22,200 bases of DNA from CAYLLN01 sp036496265 (GCA_036496265.1 DASXLL010000031.1:1-22200), one strand, 5' to 3'; counted from the stretch's first letter, positions 1-9,202 are shown. Notes: a model not told the origin generated them from the letters alone. Made by a program: numbers and translations.

Positions 1-47
1 GCGTCGGTGAGATCCGTGAGATAGGCCTTTCGCGAAGTGGCTTCCAT
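1..47 (-). CDS. IS5-type transposase, N-terminal fragment cut by window edge
   Basis: Read on the minus strand from an ATG at 47, the sequence encodes M-E-A-T-S-R-K-A-Y-L-T-D-L-T-D-A and then leaves the window. The 'Y-x-T-D-L-T-D-A' opening is characteristic of IS5-family transposases, which usually continue with a W-x-x-L-x-P-L segment. A good ribosome binding site (TAGGAG, 55-60) lies about seven bases upstream of the ATG. The gene would catalyse transposition of its own element. Only about 15 codons are visible, so family assignment rests on this short motif and completeness cannot be judged. Confidence 0.6.
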   Translation of the reverse strand, partial: MEATSRKAYLTDLTD

Positions 48-564
48 GCCGGCACTCCTAAAACAAGGGACAAGGGAATCCCTGAATCTACGAGGAATGG
101 CGAAACTGCGTCGAGATCACTTCTCGGATAGGCTCTAACAACACGATCGGTTTCAAGATTCAATCCTCCTCGGTGCCGCAGCTTAATAGGCATGAAACCG
201 GCGCAAATGGGGCGGGCTTTTGCGGGGAGACATTTGCGACATTCTACTTGTTCAGACAAGTCCGCACCGAAAACTGCCAATCCAGCCGCGTCGAGTTCGC
301 AATACTCCCCCGCACCACCGACTGACCGCGATCATTTCAACACGACTGCCAACGCTACCAATGCCCTTTCGTACCACGACGTAGCCTTGCCCGCGTCGGG
401 CCGACAAGCCGAATGCATTTGCCCGATACGCTAGCGTGCTGCGGTAATGCCGACCTCGGAGGATGAGACAAAAGCGTGTTGCACTGAGGGAGTTGCGCGC
501 CTCGAACGATGTTACCGCAGTGCGCGGTCCGAAACGTGCGATTTGTGCGAACAGGGGAATAGGT
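48..564. other. Intergenic region, no convincing gene
   Basis: This stretch presumably contains the outer end of the transposase-bearing element. Bases 73-83 (AGGGAATCCCT) form a near-palindrome close to the transposase start and could belong to a terminal repeat, but no second end is available for comparison. Overlapping ORFs of 70 to 107 codons occur on both strands; they have biased, unpatterned composition and no recognisable motif, so I do not call them genes. I see no tRNA or clear promoter. Confidence 0.4.
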
Positions 565-1341
565 TTACTTCTCAATCAACTTCAGCCCAAGTACTTTGTC
601 GGGAATGGCCAGCACCAGCCGCCCCGTATGGCCCTTGTCGCTGGTGGACCCGTCACGAGCAATGAGAAACTTGCCGCGTTCGACAGGGACGATGCCTAGC
701 GAACAATCGAACTCGAACCTGTCGACGTTCGTCAGTGAAGCATCTGCCTTAAGGAGAATTCTGGGATCGCCGTAGCAGCCGAACCACCATTGTCCATCGG
801 CGAATGTGGCCGTCTGAATGCCCAGATAAGTGTGGCCGCTGGCGAGCGTGTGCTTTTTGACGAATTTGAAATCGGCGTCATACTCGTAGACGTAATTCTC
901 GTTCGCATCGTAGGGCAGGCCCCCGACAACCAAGAATCTTCCATCGTGAAAGGCGATGCCGCCCGCCCCGTAGAAAACTTCGGGCGTCTTATGCTTGGCC
1001 AAGCAGGAAAGATCGCTGGCGTCATAGACGTAGACCCAGGAATCGGCATTCCCCTTCGAGTCGTTGAACTTGCCTAGGTTCAAAGCGACGAACACCTTGC
1101 CCTGGTGGAAGCACAGATCGCCGTGGTGACTGGCCACGTCCACTTGCTTCACGACCTTGCCGAGACGGTCGGTCTTCACCAGCTTCGTGGTGAATGACCA
1201 GAAGATCGCCTCCTCATTCGTGCAGACGCCTTGAAGGTGGCGTGGATATATTCCTTCGCAGGCCACGGGCTGGAAATCAGCGGCGAAGGTGGTTGTTGCG
1301 TGGAGGAGGATCATGGTCAGCATTGCAGACACCGTTTTCAT
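565..1341 (-). CDS. Secreted protein of unknown function, possibly beta-propeller-like
   Basis: This 258-residue protein starts at an ATG preceded by GAAAGG at a suitable distance. Residues 1-21 form a leader (M-K-T, hydrophobic stretch, then T-T-F-A-A), so it is probably exported. The mature part is rich in short beta-strand-like segments with repeated aromatic and glycine positions: 'GKVFVALNLGKF' near 81-92, 'VYVYDASD' near 103-110, 'GRFLVVGGL' near 134-142, 'VYEYDADFKFV' near 151-161 and 'WWFGCYGDP' near 185-193. This repetition resembles a partial or small propeller fold, but no catalytic signature is recognisable. It is transcribed away from the neighbouring oxidoreductase fragment. Function is unknown; an extracytoplasmic binding role is only a guess. 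Confidence 0.8.
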   Translation of the reverse strand: MKTVSAMLTMILLHATTTFAADFQPVACEGIYPRHLQGVCTNEEAIFWSFTTKLVKTDRLGKVVKQVDVASHHGDLCFHQGKVFVALNLGKFNDSKGNADSWVYVYDASDLSCLAKHKTPEVFYGAGGIAFHDGRFLVVGGLPYDANENYVYEYDADFKFVKKHTLASGHTYLGIQTATFADGQWWFGCYGDPRILLKADASLTNVDRFEFDCSLGIVPVERGKFLIARDGSTSDKGHTGRLVLAIPDKVLGLKLIEK

Positions 1342-1724
1342 CGCCAGCCTTTCGATAATTGGCGGAAGAGTCGTGGAATGAATCTCGCGGTCTTCATTAT
1401 GTAATCACGTACCACACGCAAGTCGTGTTCTTCGGAGGGGTTGCCGTGACAATTCTCCTGCGTCGAAAACCTCAGCTACCCCGGGCGACGCAGATTATAC
1501 AAGACAGCGGGGGGACCTGCCGTGCTTGGTTCGACGCCCCGACCGCGATTCGGTATTCAGCGTTGCATCTTCGGTACCACCAGCTGAATGCAATTTGGCT
1601 AAATGCATGAACGCCGGCGTTGGTTCTGGAATACCATGGCCGACTGCTGACGGACTATCATTGGTCATAGAGCTACCGTCAGCAATAACGAAAAACTTGA
1701 ACCGTCTAATTTTGGGAGATTTGG
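1342..1724. other. Divergent intergenic region
   Basis: The 383 bases separate the minus-strand secreted protein from the plus-strand oxidoreductase fragment and should contain both promoters. I see a ribosome binding site (GGGAG) just upstream of the ATG at 1725, but no confident -35/-10 pair, operator palindrome or RNA gene. Confidence 0.4.
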
Positions 1725-1910
1725 ATGTCGCGCTCGAGTCAAGAAAATGGTTCAGTTCCGTATCGTCGTCACTTTTTGAAGACATCGGCAGGCATCGTCG
1801 CGGCATCGTCGATCACCTCGCTCGTTTCTCCGGTGCATGCCGGCGCCGACGACGCGATCAAAATTGCTTTGGTAGGTTGTGGCAATCGTGGCGCCGGTGC
1901 CGCGCCAACG
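1725..1910 (+). pseudogene. Gfo/Idh/MocA-family oxidoreductase, N-terminal remnant
   Basis: From the ATG at 1725 (GGGAG upstream) about 60 residues read as a Tat-exported oxidoreductase start. There is a twin-arginine motif 'RRHFLKTSAG', a hydrophobic leader ending in 'VHAGADDAIK', and the dinucleotide-binding segment 'IALVGCGNRGAGAA', a G-x-G-x-x-G nucleotide-binding loop. Full-length members are usually 400 or more residues; here the frame runs only to a stop at 1998-2000 with unrelated residues after about 1910. Reading one base over gives 'ANALR', which family members often have at that point, so a one-base loss may have come first, but the sequence beyond about 1925 is not recognisable. 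I infer a dead fragment left by deletion or recombination. Confidence 0.75.
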
Positions 1911-2361
1911 CGCTGCGTGGCATGGAACTACTCGCTCTCGGAATCGGACCACAGCAGTACCGAGAAACGTTGCAGAAGGTTATCCCCGCAGGAGAGGTAG
2001 AGGGAGTTCGTAGCGAACAATGAGCGGATTTTGTCGGACCTTCAATGTGGCTGCGATTGATTAACGCACGCGGTTTTGATCTCTCTCCGAAACCTCAAAA
2101 GCGCTCCCTCAGCCAATTTAGACCGTCCTATCTGTGGCAGCGGTCAGTTCGGCCGAGATCAGCGGTTGCGCCGACCGAGGGGCGCAAAAATACATCGACA
2201 CGAGGCAGAACCTGCCATGGTGACACGGCGAATTCTTCTAGGTTGCATGCGAGGTGTGATCTACATGCCGCGGTTGCTCTTGAATCCGCTGGCCGCGCCT
2301 TCTAAACTTCCCGCAAAATATTGCGCGGCGATCCTCCACGCCCGTCTGCCAAGCGGAAAAA
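1911..2361. other. Degenerate region after the oxidoreductase remnant
   Basis: No gene is supported here. Bases 1911-2023 hold an open reading frame continuing to a TGA, but its protein is not recognisable and it probably reflects recombined sequence. Bases 2045-2361 contain overlapping ORFs with no motif. The upstream signals for the following methyltransferase must lie near the right end, yet its ribosome binding site is weak. Confidence 0.4.
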
Positions 2362-3159
2362 GTGACTTCACGACTCGTCAAAGCGGTTCGCAAGGTATTT
2401 CGCATCCGACCGCGACCGAAACCACCGCGCATAGCGCCCGGCTGCGTCCGCGAAGCCCATATTTACAGGCTCACCCATTCGACTTATGGACCGATTAAGG
2501 TCCTAGCTGAAGACCACGGGGTTTCACGGCACGTGATCGATGGCCGAAGCATCTGGGAAGCGGATCTGGTGAAGACCTTTGAGCGCGAGACTCATGCCGG
2601 GAAGAACGTACTGGATGTCGGTGCAAATCTGGGCCTGCATACCATCCTTCTATCCCGGCACGTCTCACGGATTGGTCAGGGCGGTAAAGTAATCGCCATT
2701 GAACCGCATCCGGAAATCTTCCCGTTCACCGATTTCAATTGCTCGGCCCTCGCCAACGTCCAATGCATTAACAAGGCCGCGTCCGACGTAGATGGCTCGT
2801 TGTTTTACATGCCGAGCATACTGACTAGTGCCAATGCCGGCGGGGTCAGCTTAGTGGCCGAACGGCAAGAAGGCATGTTCCCAGTCGAATCAGTGACGAT
2901 TGATTCACTGGCAATCGATAATGTCGGATTCATGAAGGTGGACGTCGAAGGGCACGAGCTGTGTTGCCTCAAAGGGGCGATGGAAACCATTCGCCGGTGC
3001 CGGCCGACAATGGTCATCGAAATCATGGGCGGACATTGCCTGCAAACTGCGACGCCGCCAATCGCTGCAGAGATTCGGCGACGTGTCGAAATCATTTGCA
3101 GTCTGGGCTACCTGGCCGACCAGCTTTCCGAGCATGACTACTTGTTTCGGCCGCGGTAA
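2362..3159 (+). CDS. FkbM-family SAM-dependent methyltransferase
   Basis: This 265-residue protein has the FkbM methyltransferase pattern. The SAM-binding motif I is 'VLDVGANLGLHT' at residues 83-94, followed by an acidic ribose-binding segment 'IAIEPHP' at 111-117 and the family signature 'MKVDVEGHE' at 191-199. A late strand 'MVIEIMG' precedes a C-terminal 'GY' region. Such enzymes O-methylate sugars or other small molecules, often in polysaccharide or secondary-metabolite pathways; the substrate here cannot be read from sequence. No leader is present, so it is probably cytoplasmic. The start is a GTG; the frame is closed by a TGA at 2281-2283 and has no better start between. A basic N-terminal stretch (residues 1-25) is unusual. 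It stands alone, separated by about 215 bases from the next gene. Confidence 0.85.
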   Translation: MTSRLVKAVRKVFRIRPRPKPPRIAPGCVREAHIYRLTHSTYGPIKVLAEDHGVSRHVIDGRSIWEADLVKTFERETHAGKNVLDVGANLGLHTILLSRHVSRIGQGGKVIAIEPHPEIFPFTDFNCSALANVQCINKAASDVDGSLFYMPSILTSANAGGVSLVAERQEGMFPVESVTIDSLAIDNVGFMKVDVEGHELCCLKGAMETIRRCRPTMVIEIMGGHCLQTATPPIAAEIRRRVEIICSLGYLADQLSEHDYLFRPR

Positions 3160-3374
3160 CTACGGGGGACACGATGATTCTTGCGAGCGGAGATGAAATA
3201 CGCCCGCCCGGAATTCCGTGCCAACAGACGCTAACATCTGGCGATTATCGTAAGTGCCAATGATGACGCCACATTCGACCTTTGGCTCGCTTCTGCGATT
3301 CGTGGTATTTTAAAAGCTTCACTATGGCTGACGTCGATTGTGCAAATCGATCGATGATCGATACGGGGCTTGTG
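3160..3374. promoter_or_regulatory. Upstream region of the DUF1553-DUF1501 pair
   Basis: This leader region should carry the promoter for the two-gene unit that follows. In-frame upstream start codons exist (for example at 3282), but the signal peptide begins at 3375, so I treat this stretch as untranslated. No operator or hairpin stands out. Confidence 0.35.
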
Positions 3375-5906
3375 ATGAGCAGAATTGTTTGCGGACTACG
3401 GGCTTTCATACTACGACTGTTGCCGCTCGTGATCGACGTGGCAATCTGCACGGCGGCGGATGATCCCGTGCAATTCAACCGCGACGTGCGGCCGATCCTG
3501 TCGGACAACTGCTTTCCCTGCCATGGACCTGACGCCGGCAAGCGCAAGGACGACCTGCGGCTGGATGTGCGCGACGCGGCGATCGAGGCCGGGGCCATTT
3601 CTCCTGGCGACGTGAAATCCAGTACGCTCGTCGATCGCATCTTCAGCAATGACGCCGACGAGCGGATGCCGCCGGCCGAATCGAACAAGCAGCTCACGGA
3701 AAAACAGAAGGACATTTTGAAGCGCTGGGTCGAGCAAGGCGCTGAGTACCAAAAACACTGGTCGTATGAGCCGCCGGTAAAAGTGGCCATTCCAGCCGGC
3801 CAAAACGGGGTCGATTTTTTGGTGCAAAAGCGACTAACAGCTGTCCGCCTCAAGCCATCGTCTGAGGCCGACCGCCGGACACTCATCCGCCGACTCTACA
3901 GCGACCTGATCGGCCTGCCGCCGACGCCGGAACAAGTCACGGCCTTCGAAAATGACGGTCGAGCGGATGCCTATGAAAAACTCGTCGAACAGACCCTATC
4001 GAGCAGGCACTACGGCGAGCGGATGGCCATCGGCTGGCTTGATGTCGTCCGCTTTGCCGACACGATCGGTTATCACAGCGACACTCCCCGCAACGTCTGG
4101 CCATATCGTGACTGGGTCATCGCCAGCTTCAACGACAATAAGCCCTTCGATCGATTCACGGTCGAGCAACTCGCCGGCGACCTGCTGCCCGATGCAACGT
4201 TGCAAAAGCGCATCGGCTCCGCGTTCAACCGCCTGCTGCTCAGCACTGAAGAAGGCGGTGCGCAGCCGAAGGACTACGAAGCCCGCATGCTCACCGACCG
4301 CGTCCGCGCGATCGGCACCGTGTGGCTCGGCCAGACCACCGGCTGTTGCCAGTGCCACGATCACAAATTCGATCCGTTTACCACTCGCGACTTCTATTCC
4401 CTCGGTGCTTTTTTCGCCGACATCCAAGAGCCACTGATCGGCCGCCGCGAGGACGGGATACTCGTCACTTCCTCTGATCAGCAAAATCGCCTTGCCAGTC
4501 TAGATCAACAAGTCGCCGCGGCGAAAAAGCAACTTGATGGAGTTTCGGACCAAATCAACGCCGCACAAGTCGAATGGCAAGTCCGAATGGAAGAGCTCAG
4601 AAACAATTTGCCGCCGCCGACATTCAACGCCTCTTCCGCCGACGCCGCAAAAAAGCTCGCCCAAGCCGCGCTCAAGAAAAAAGATGCCGCTCGCAACGAC
4701 AAAGACAAGGAAGCGATTCGTACCTATTACCGCAATCACATCGAAGAAGCGCACCGCGGCCTGCTCGACGAGTTAGCATCCGCCGAACGTGACCGCAAAG
4801 CGTATTACGACGAATTGCCCAAGTGCCTGGTGAGCATTAGCGACAAAGAAAAGCGTACCGTCCGCATTTTGCCACGCGGCAACTGGATGGATGAAAGCGG
4901 CGAGATTGTGAAGCCGGCGCTGCCGCGATTTTTGCCGCAGCCGACGATCGAAGGCCGCGACTTGAACCGCCTCGACCTGGCTCAGTGGCTCGTGTCGCGC
5001 GAAAATCCGCTGACGGGCCGCGTGTTCGTGAATCGGCTCTGGAAACAGTTCTTCGGCCTCGGCTTGAGCAAAGTGCTTGATGACTTAGGCGCTCAAGGCG
5101 AGCCACCGCTCAATCCCGAGCTGCTCGATTGGCTGGCCTGTGAATTTATGGACTCCGGCTGGGACATCAAGCACATCGTCCGCACGATTGTCAGCAGCCA
5201 AACCTATCGCCAAGTCTCGGCCGCCTCGCCTGAGTTGCTCGCCGCAGACCCCTACAACCGCGAAAACGCTCGCCAAACCAGCTTCCGCGTCGATGCCGAG
5301 CTCGTCCGCGACTACGCACTTGCGATCTCGGGATTGCTATCGCCCAAAATCGGTGGTCCGAGCGTGAAGCCCTATCAGCCCGACGGCTATTGGGAGAATC
5401 TTAATTTTCCCGTCCGGCAATACGTTGCCGACTCCGGCGAGGCCGAATACCGCCGCGGCCTTTACGTGTGGTGGCAGCGGTCGTTTCTGCATCCGAGCAT
5501 GCTCGCCTTCGACGCTCCCAGCCGCGAGGAGTGTACCGCCGAGCGCAGCCGCTCGAACATTCCGCAGCAGGCGCTCGTGCTCCTGAACGACCCGACGTAT
5601 GTCGAAGCGGCTCGTGCTTTTGCCGCCCGCATTGTTACTGATTGCCAGGGGAACGACTCCGAACGACTCACTTGGGCCTGGCAGCAAGCACTGCAGCGAC
5701 CGCCGCGCCTGGATGAAGCCGCCATCGCTCAGCGGCTGCTCGACGAGAACCAGAAAATTTATCGTAATGATCCAAAATCCGCGGCTGATCTGCTCAGCGT
5801 CGGGATGAGCCGTGCCCCGGAATCGCTCGACAAAGGCGAACTGGCCGCCTGGACGCATGTCACACGAGTCCTGTTAAACCTCCACGAAACAATCACTCGC
5901 CCCTGA
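3375..5906 (+). CDS. PSCyt1 / DUF1549 / DUF1553 planctomycete cytochrome-like protein
   Basis: I place the start at the ATG at 3375 because it begins a clear leader (residues 1-28, 'RLLPLVIDVAICTAAD'); an upstream in-frame ATG at 3282 would add 31 residues without leader character. The product is 843 residues. A PSCyt1-type segment carries a C-x-x-C-H haem motif (C46, C49, H50), followed by a DUF1549 region (about 145-355) with a second C-x-x-C-H (C324, C327, H328). A helical, charged linker with coiled-coil tendency spans about 370-480, and DUF1553 runs from about 525 to the end. The family is found mainly in planctomycetes and related phyla, usually beside a DUF1501 gene, as here with only two bases between them. 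A periplasmic haem-linked or envelope role is inferred; the reaction is unknown. Length is normal for the compact form without extra carbohydrate-binding domains. Confidence 0.92.
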   Translation: MSRIVCGLRAFILRLLPLVIDVAICTAADDPVQFNRDVRPILSDNCFPCHGPDAGKRKDDLRLDVRDAAIEAGAISPGDVKSSTLVDRIFSNDADERMPPAESNKQLTEKQKDILKRWVEQGAEYQKHWSYEPPVKVAIPAGQNGVDFLVQKRLTAVRLKPSSEADRRTLIRRLYSDLIGLPPTPEQVTAFENDGRADAYEKLVEQTLSSRHYGERMAIGWLDVVRFADTIGYHSDTPRNVWPYRDWVIASFNDNKPFDRFTVEQLAGDLLPDATLQKRIGSAFNRLLLSTEEGGAQPKDYEARMLTDRVRAIGTVWLGQTTGCCQCHDHKFDPFTTRDFYSLGAFFADIQEPLIGRREDGILVTSSDQQNRLASLDQQVAAAKKQLDGVSDQINAAQVEWQVRMEELRNNLPPPTFNASSADAAKKLAQAALKKKDAARNDKDKEAIRTYYRNHIEEAHRGLLDELASAERDRKAYYDELPKCLVSISDKEKRTVRILPRGNWMDESGEIVKPALPRFLPQPTIEGRDLNRLDLAQWLVSRENPLTGRVFVNRLWKQFFGLGLSKVLDDLGAQGEPPLNPELLDWLACEFMDSGWDIKHIVRTIVSSQTYRQVSAASPELLAADPYNRENARQTSFRVDAELVRDYALAISGLLSPKIGGPSVKPYQPDGYWENLNFPVRQYVADSGEAEYRRGLYVWWQRSFLHPSMLAFDAPSREECTAERSRSNIPQQALVLLNDPTYVEAARAFAARIVTDCQGNDSERLTWAWQQALQRPPRLDEAAIAQRLLDENQKIYRNDPKSAADLLSVGMSRAPESLDKGELAAWTHVTRVLLNLHETITRP

Positions 5907-5908
5907 CC

Positions 5909-7324
5909 ATGAATTTCCGCCCCTTTCCCACAGCGGCCCGCCGCGCGTTTCTTACCAGCACCGCCGGCGTAGGTGCCGCCGCGCTCGGTTCGCTCTTAGG
6001 TTTCGACCGCCATGCGACGGCCGCGGCGCGCGGAGCGATACAGAACGTCCCGCTCCCCCAGCGCGCCAAGCGAGTCATCTGGCTCTCCATGGCCGGCGGC
6101 CCTTCGCAGCTTGAAACTTTCGATCCCAAACCGAAACTGGCCGAGATGCACGGCCAGCCGATGCCCGAGAGCCTCACCAAGGGCCAGCAACTCGCGCAGC
6201 TGCAAGGTAAGCCGCTGGTTTGCTTCGGCCCGCAGCATCCGTTCCAGAAATTCGGCGCCAATGGCACGGAAATCTGCGAGCTGTTTCCGCACTTCGGCTC
6301 CGTAATCGACGAAGTCTGCCTTATCCGCTCGATGACCACCGAGGCCATCAACCACGACCCGGCTCACATGTTCATGAACACCGGCTCACAAATCGCCGGC
6401 CGCCCCAGCATGGGCTCGTGGCTCACGTATGGCCTGGGCAGCGAGGCGGAAGACTTGCCCGGCTTCGTCGTCCTTACCTCGCTCGGCAAAGGCGGCCAAA
6501 ACCAACCCATCGCCGCTCGCCAGTGGAGCAGCGGCTTTCTGCCGACTAAATTCCAAGGAGTGCAGCTCCGCAGCAAAGGCGACCCGGTTCTCTACCTGAC
6601 GTCGCCGCCCGGCATCAGCCGCGACCAGCAAGCGACCGATGTGACGGCCATCAATCGCTTGAATCGACTTCAAGACAAAGTTTCAGCCGATCCCGAAATC
6701 GCCACCCGCATCGCCCAATACGAAATGGCCTTTCAAATGCAGGCCAGTGTCCCCGAGCTCATGGACGTCAGCTCCGAAACTGCCGAAACCCTCGACCTCT
6801 ACGGCTGTCAGCCCGGCGACGGCTCATTCGCCGCCAATTGCCTCCTGGCCCGCCGCCTGGCCGAGCGCGGCGTGCGATTCATTCAGCTCTATCATAAAGA
6901 CTGGGACCACCACGGCGGCGTGAAGGAAGGCATCGTGCAAAAAGCCGCCGAGGTCGACCGCGCCTGCATGGCCCTCATCACCGACCTCAAACGCCAGGGT
7001 CTGCTCAGCGACACCCTCATCGTCTGGGCCGGCGAATTCGGCCGCACTCCCATGTCGCAAGGCGGCACCGGCCGCGACCACCACAACAAATCCATGTCCA
7101 TCTGGCTCGCCGGCGCCGGCATCAAAAGCGGCCTTGTCCACGGCTCAAGCGACGACCTCGGCTATGCCGCCATCGAAAACATCTGCACTGTTCACGATCT
7201 CCACGCCACCATGCTCCACCAACTCGGCATCCGCCACGACGCCTTCTCCATCAAATTCCAAGGCCTTGACGCCCGCCTTACCGGCGTTGAAGGAGCGCGG
7301 GTGCTCACTGACATTCTGATCTGA
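5909..7324 (+). CDS. DUF1501 family protein (sulfatase-like fold), Tat leader
   Basis: This 471-residue protein starts two bases after the preceding stop, so the two genes are almost certainly co-transcribed. Residues 10-32 contain 'ARRAFLTSTAG' and a small-residue hydrophobic run, which fits a twin-arginine leader. DUF1501 hallmarks follow: 'VIWLSMAGGPSQLETFDPKP' around residues 51-70, 'HDPAHMFMNTGSQ' near 150-162, 'WDHHGGV' near 331, 'GEFGRTP' near 376 and 'GRDHHNK' near 388. The family is distantly related to alkaline phosphatase and sulfatase folds, but no formylglycine motif is present. It usually pairs with a DUF1549/DUF1553 protein; the joint function is unproven. Length is typical and the frame is intact. 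Confidence 0.92.
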   Translation: MNFRPFPTAARRAFLTSTAGVGAAALGSLLGFDRHATAAARGAIQNVPLPQRAKRVIWLSMAGGPSQLETFDPKPKLAEMHGQPMPESLTKGQQLAQLQGKPLVCFGPQHPFQKFGANGTEICELFPHFGSVIDEVCLIRSMTTEAINHDPAHMFMNTGSQIAGRPSMGSWLTYGLGSEAEDLPGFVVLTSLGKGGQNQPIAARQWSSGFLPTKFQGVQLRSKGDPVLYLTSPPGISRDQQATDVTAINRLNRLQDKVSADPEIATRIAQYEMAFQMQASVPELMDVSSETAETLDLYGCQPGDGSFAANCLLARRLAERGVRFIQLYHKDWDHHGGVKEGIVQKAAEVDRACMALITDLKRQGLLSDTLIVWAGEFGRTPMSQGGTGRDHHNKSMSIWLAGAGIKSGLVHGSSDDLGYAAIENICTVHDLHATMLHQLGIRHDAFSIKFQGLDARLTGVEGARVLTDILI

Positions 7325-7463
7325 AAAGCGCCGGTCTCACTCACGGTTTTGTTGGCGATTTCAAAAGCGAGCGCCGCTTGTTGCTCCGCGCTCACTGCGT
7401 GCCACTTTTTTTGACCCGCAAATGCACGGGTCGCTTGCGCGTGCCCCCTGATCGATGCATTGG

Positions 7464-8908
7464 TTACTTTTTGTTTTTGCCACCTTTTTTAACCTTGCCG
7501 CGGCTATCGATCGCGGATTTATATTCCCAGCGATCCTTCCAGGAGGAAAGGTAAGGCTGATAGCTGGGCGTTTCCGTCCATGGTACCGATGCTGGATCGG
7601 GCGGCGAGACGCGCCCTTCGGGATAATCCTGGCCCGCGAAGCTCGCTTCAACGCTGGAGTTGAAGGCGAGAAGTTTTTCTTTGAGTTGGTTAAAACGCTC
7701 GGGCTGGTCGCCGCCCAGATCGTGGCTTTCTTTCGCATCGGCTTGGAGATCATAGAGCTCGAACTTGCCGCCGGAGAGATTCGCGGTCACCATTTTGAAC
7801 TGGTTATCCACGAGCGCCGCCTGGGCATGGAAACGAAATGGAATCGGCTTGGCCCGCGTGGCGAGCTCCTCAGTCAGCAGCGGCTTGAGGCTCAATCCAT
7901 CCACGGGCTGAATGAAAACGTCGGCCGGCAAGTCGAGAATATCGGCGACGGTGGGAAAGAGATCCATCGTGCAGGCCGGATACTTGGTGATGCGTGGCTG
8001 GACGTGAGCCGGCCATTCGATAATGCCGGGAACGCGCAAGCCGCCTTCATAGACCGAGCCCTTGTTGCCCCGCAGGCCGCCGACCGTGCCTGGCTCGATG
8101 CCGGGCAGGCCGCCGTTGTCGCTACAAAAAACTAGCAATGTATTATCCGCGATTTGCAGGTCACGGAGCGCCTTACGCAGGGTGCCGATGCTGCGGTCCA
8201 TAGCCACCAGTTCGCCGTAGTGATTTGCGTGGCTTCGTCGAGGTCGCTGAACCTGGCTTTGTCATCGGGCAGCGCGCGGAAGGGGCTGTGAGGAGTCCCG
8301 TACCAAATGACAGCGAACATCGGCTTGCCGCCAGCGCGATGTGTTTTCAGGAAACTGACCGCTTCGGCCACCACGATCTCCGAAGAATCGCCGTGAAATT
8401 GCTCAATGTGGCCCGCGCGGCTCATCAGCGGATCCAGATCGAAGAAATTCGATACGGAAACCCATTCGTCGAAGCCAAATGCGGATGGGCGCCTCAGATC
8501 GTCGCCCAAAATAGGCACTCCGGGTCCCATGTGTCCGTTGAGATGCCACTTGCCGAAGTGGCCCGTGACATAGCCGGCCGCCTGGAGCGCCTGAGCGATT
8601 GTCTTTTCTTGCAAGCGCAAGGCGTAGCCATGCGTAAGGACGCCGCAGCGATCGTTGGAGCGCCCGGTCATCACGCTGGCCCGCGTTGGCGAGCAAACGG
8701 GCGCGCCGGCGTAGAACCGCTCAAAGCGTAAGCCCGCGGAAGCCATCGCATCGAGATTGGGCGTCTTGAGCACCGGATGGCCACGATAACTCGTCTCGCC
8801 CCAGCCCATGTCGTCGGCCATGACGAAGATGATGTTGGGGCGTGGGGCGGCAGTCAGTAATGGGTTGATGGCCGTCAGCAGGGCAACGATGGCGAGCGTT
8901 TGTTTCAT
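7464..8908 (-). pseudogene. Sulfatase A, interrupted by a single-base frameshift
   Basis: Two overlapping reading frames together make one sulfatase of about 481 residues. The first part has a leader (residues 1-21), metal-binding 'ADD' (D32, D33), the formylglycine motif C72-S-P-T-R and 'GKWH' at 119-122. It stays on pattern to residue 227 and then runs into noise. The second frame resumes with 'NHYGELVAMDRSIGTL', then 'FCSDNGG' and the usual C-terminal domain, ending in a lysine-rich tail (GKVKKGGKNKK). Restoring one missing base near 8226-8227 joins them exactly. It could be a recent inactivating mutation or an assembly error. Intact, it would be an exported arylsulfatase-type enzyme hydrolysing sulfate esters. 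It is convergent with the DUF1501 gene. Confidence 0.85.
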
Positions 8909-8935
8909 GGTGGACGAAGCGATTGAAAGTGAGCG

Positions 8936-8956
8936 GTCAGAAGTCAGAGGTCAGAT
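8936..8956. repeat. Three tandem 7-bp repeats upstream of sulfatase A
   Basis: Three head-to-tail heptamers, GTCAGAA, GTCAGAG and GTCAGAT, lie 28 bases upstream of the minus-strand sulfatase A start. They sit between TGAGCG (8930-8935) and CGCTCA (8957-8962), which are inverted copies of each other. The position is suitable for an operator or a leader structure, but it may equally be one of the short dispersed repeats found in such genomes. Confidence 0.6.
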
Positions 8957-9202
8957 CGCTCAAGTTGGAAGTTTTTTCATTACGGAAGGGAAGAGTGATG
9001 GATGGAAGTTGTTGTTGAGTCGGAGGTTGTGGAATTGGGCGGACGGGGTGGTGCGCTCAAGTCGAGGGGGAAGTGAGTTTTATGTTCCAGGTTTCATGTG
9101 CAGGTGAGTCGGTGGTGGGCGGGACTAATATTTTGACAAAATGTTTTTGGCAAGCGGGCAGGTGAAACGTCGTAAGAAGCGGTTCGGCTGGAGGTTAGGG
9201 AA

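Noticed and set aside
192..665. Several overlapping small ORFs near the left edge
   Set aside because: No ribosome binding sites, motifs or protein-like composition, and they overlap each other on both strands.
2045..2498. Two plus-strand ORFs before the methyltransferase
   Set aside because: They overlap the methyltransferase start or each other and show no recognisable sequence.
3245..3886. Minus-strand ORF of 213 codons opposite the DUF1553 gene
   Set aside because: Serine- and arginine-rich shadow translation of a well-supported gene.
7413..7432. Possible terminator hairpin GACCCG/CGGGTC between DUF1501 and sulfatase A
   Set aside because: Short six-pair stem; the T-run precedes it on the plus strand and is absent after it on either strand.
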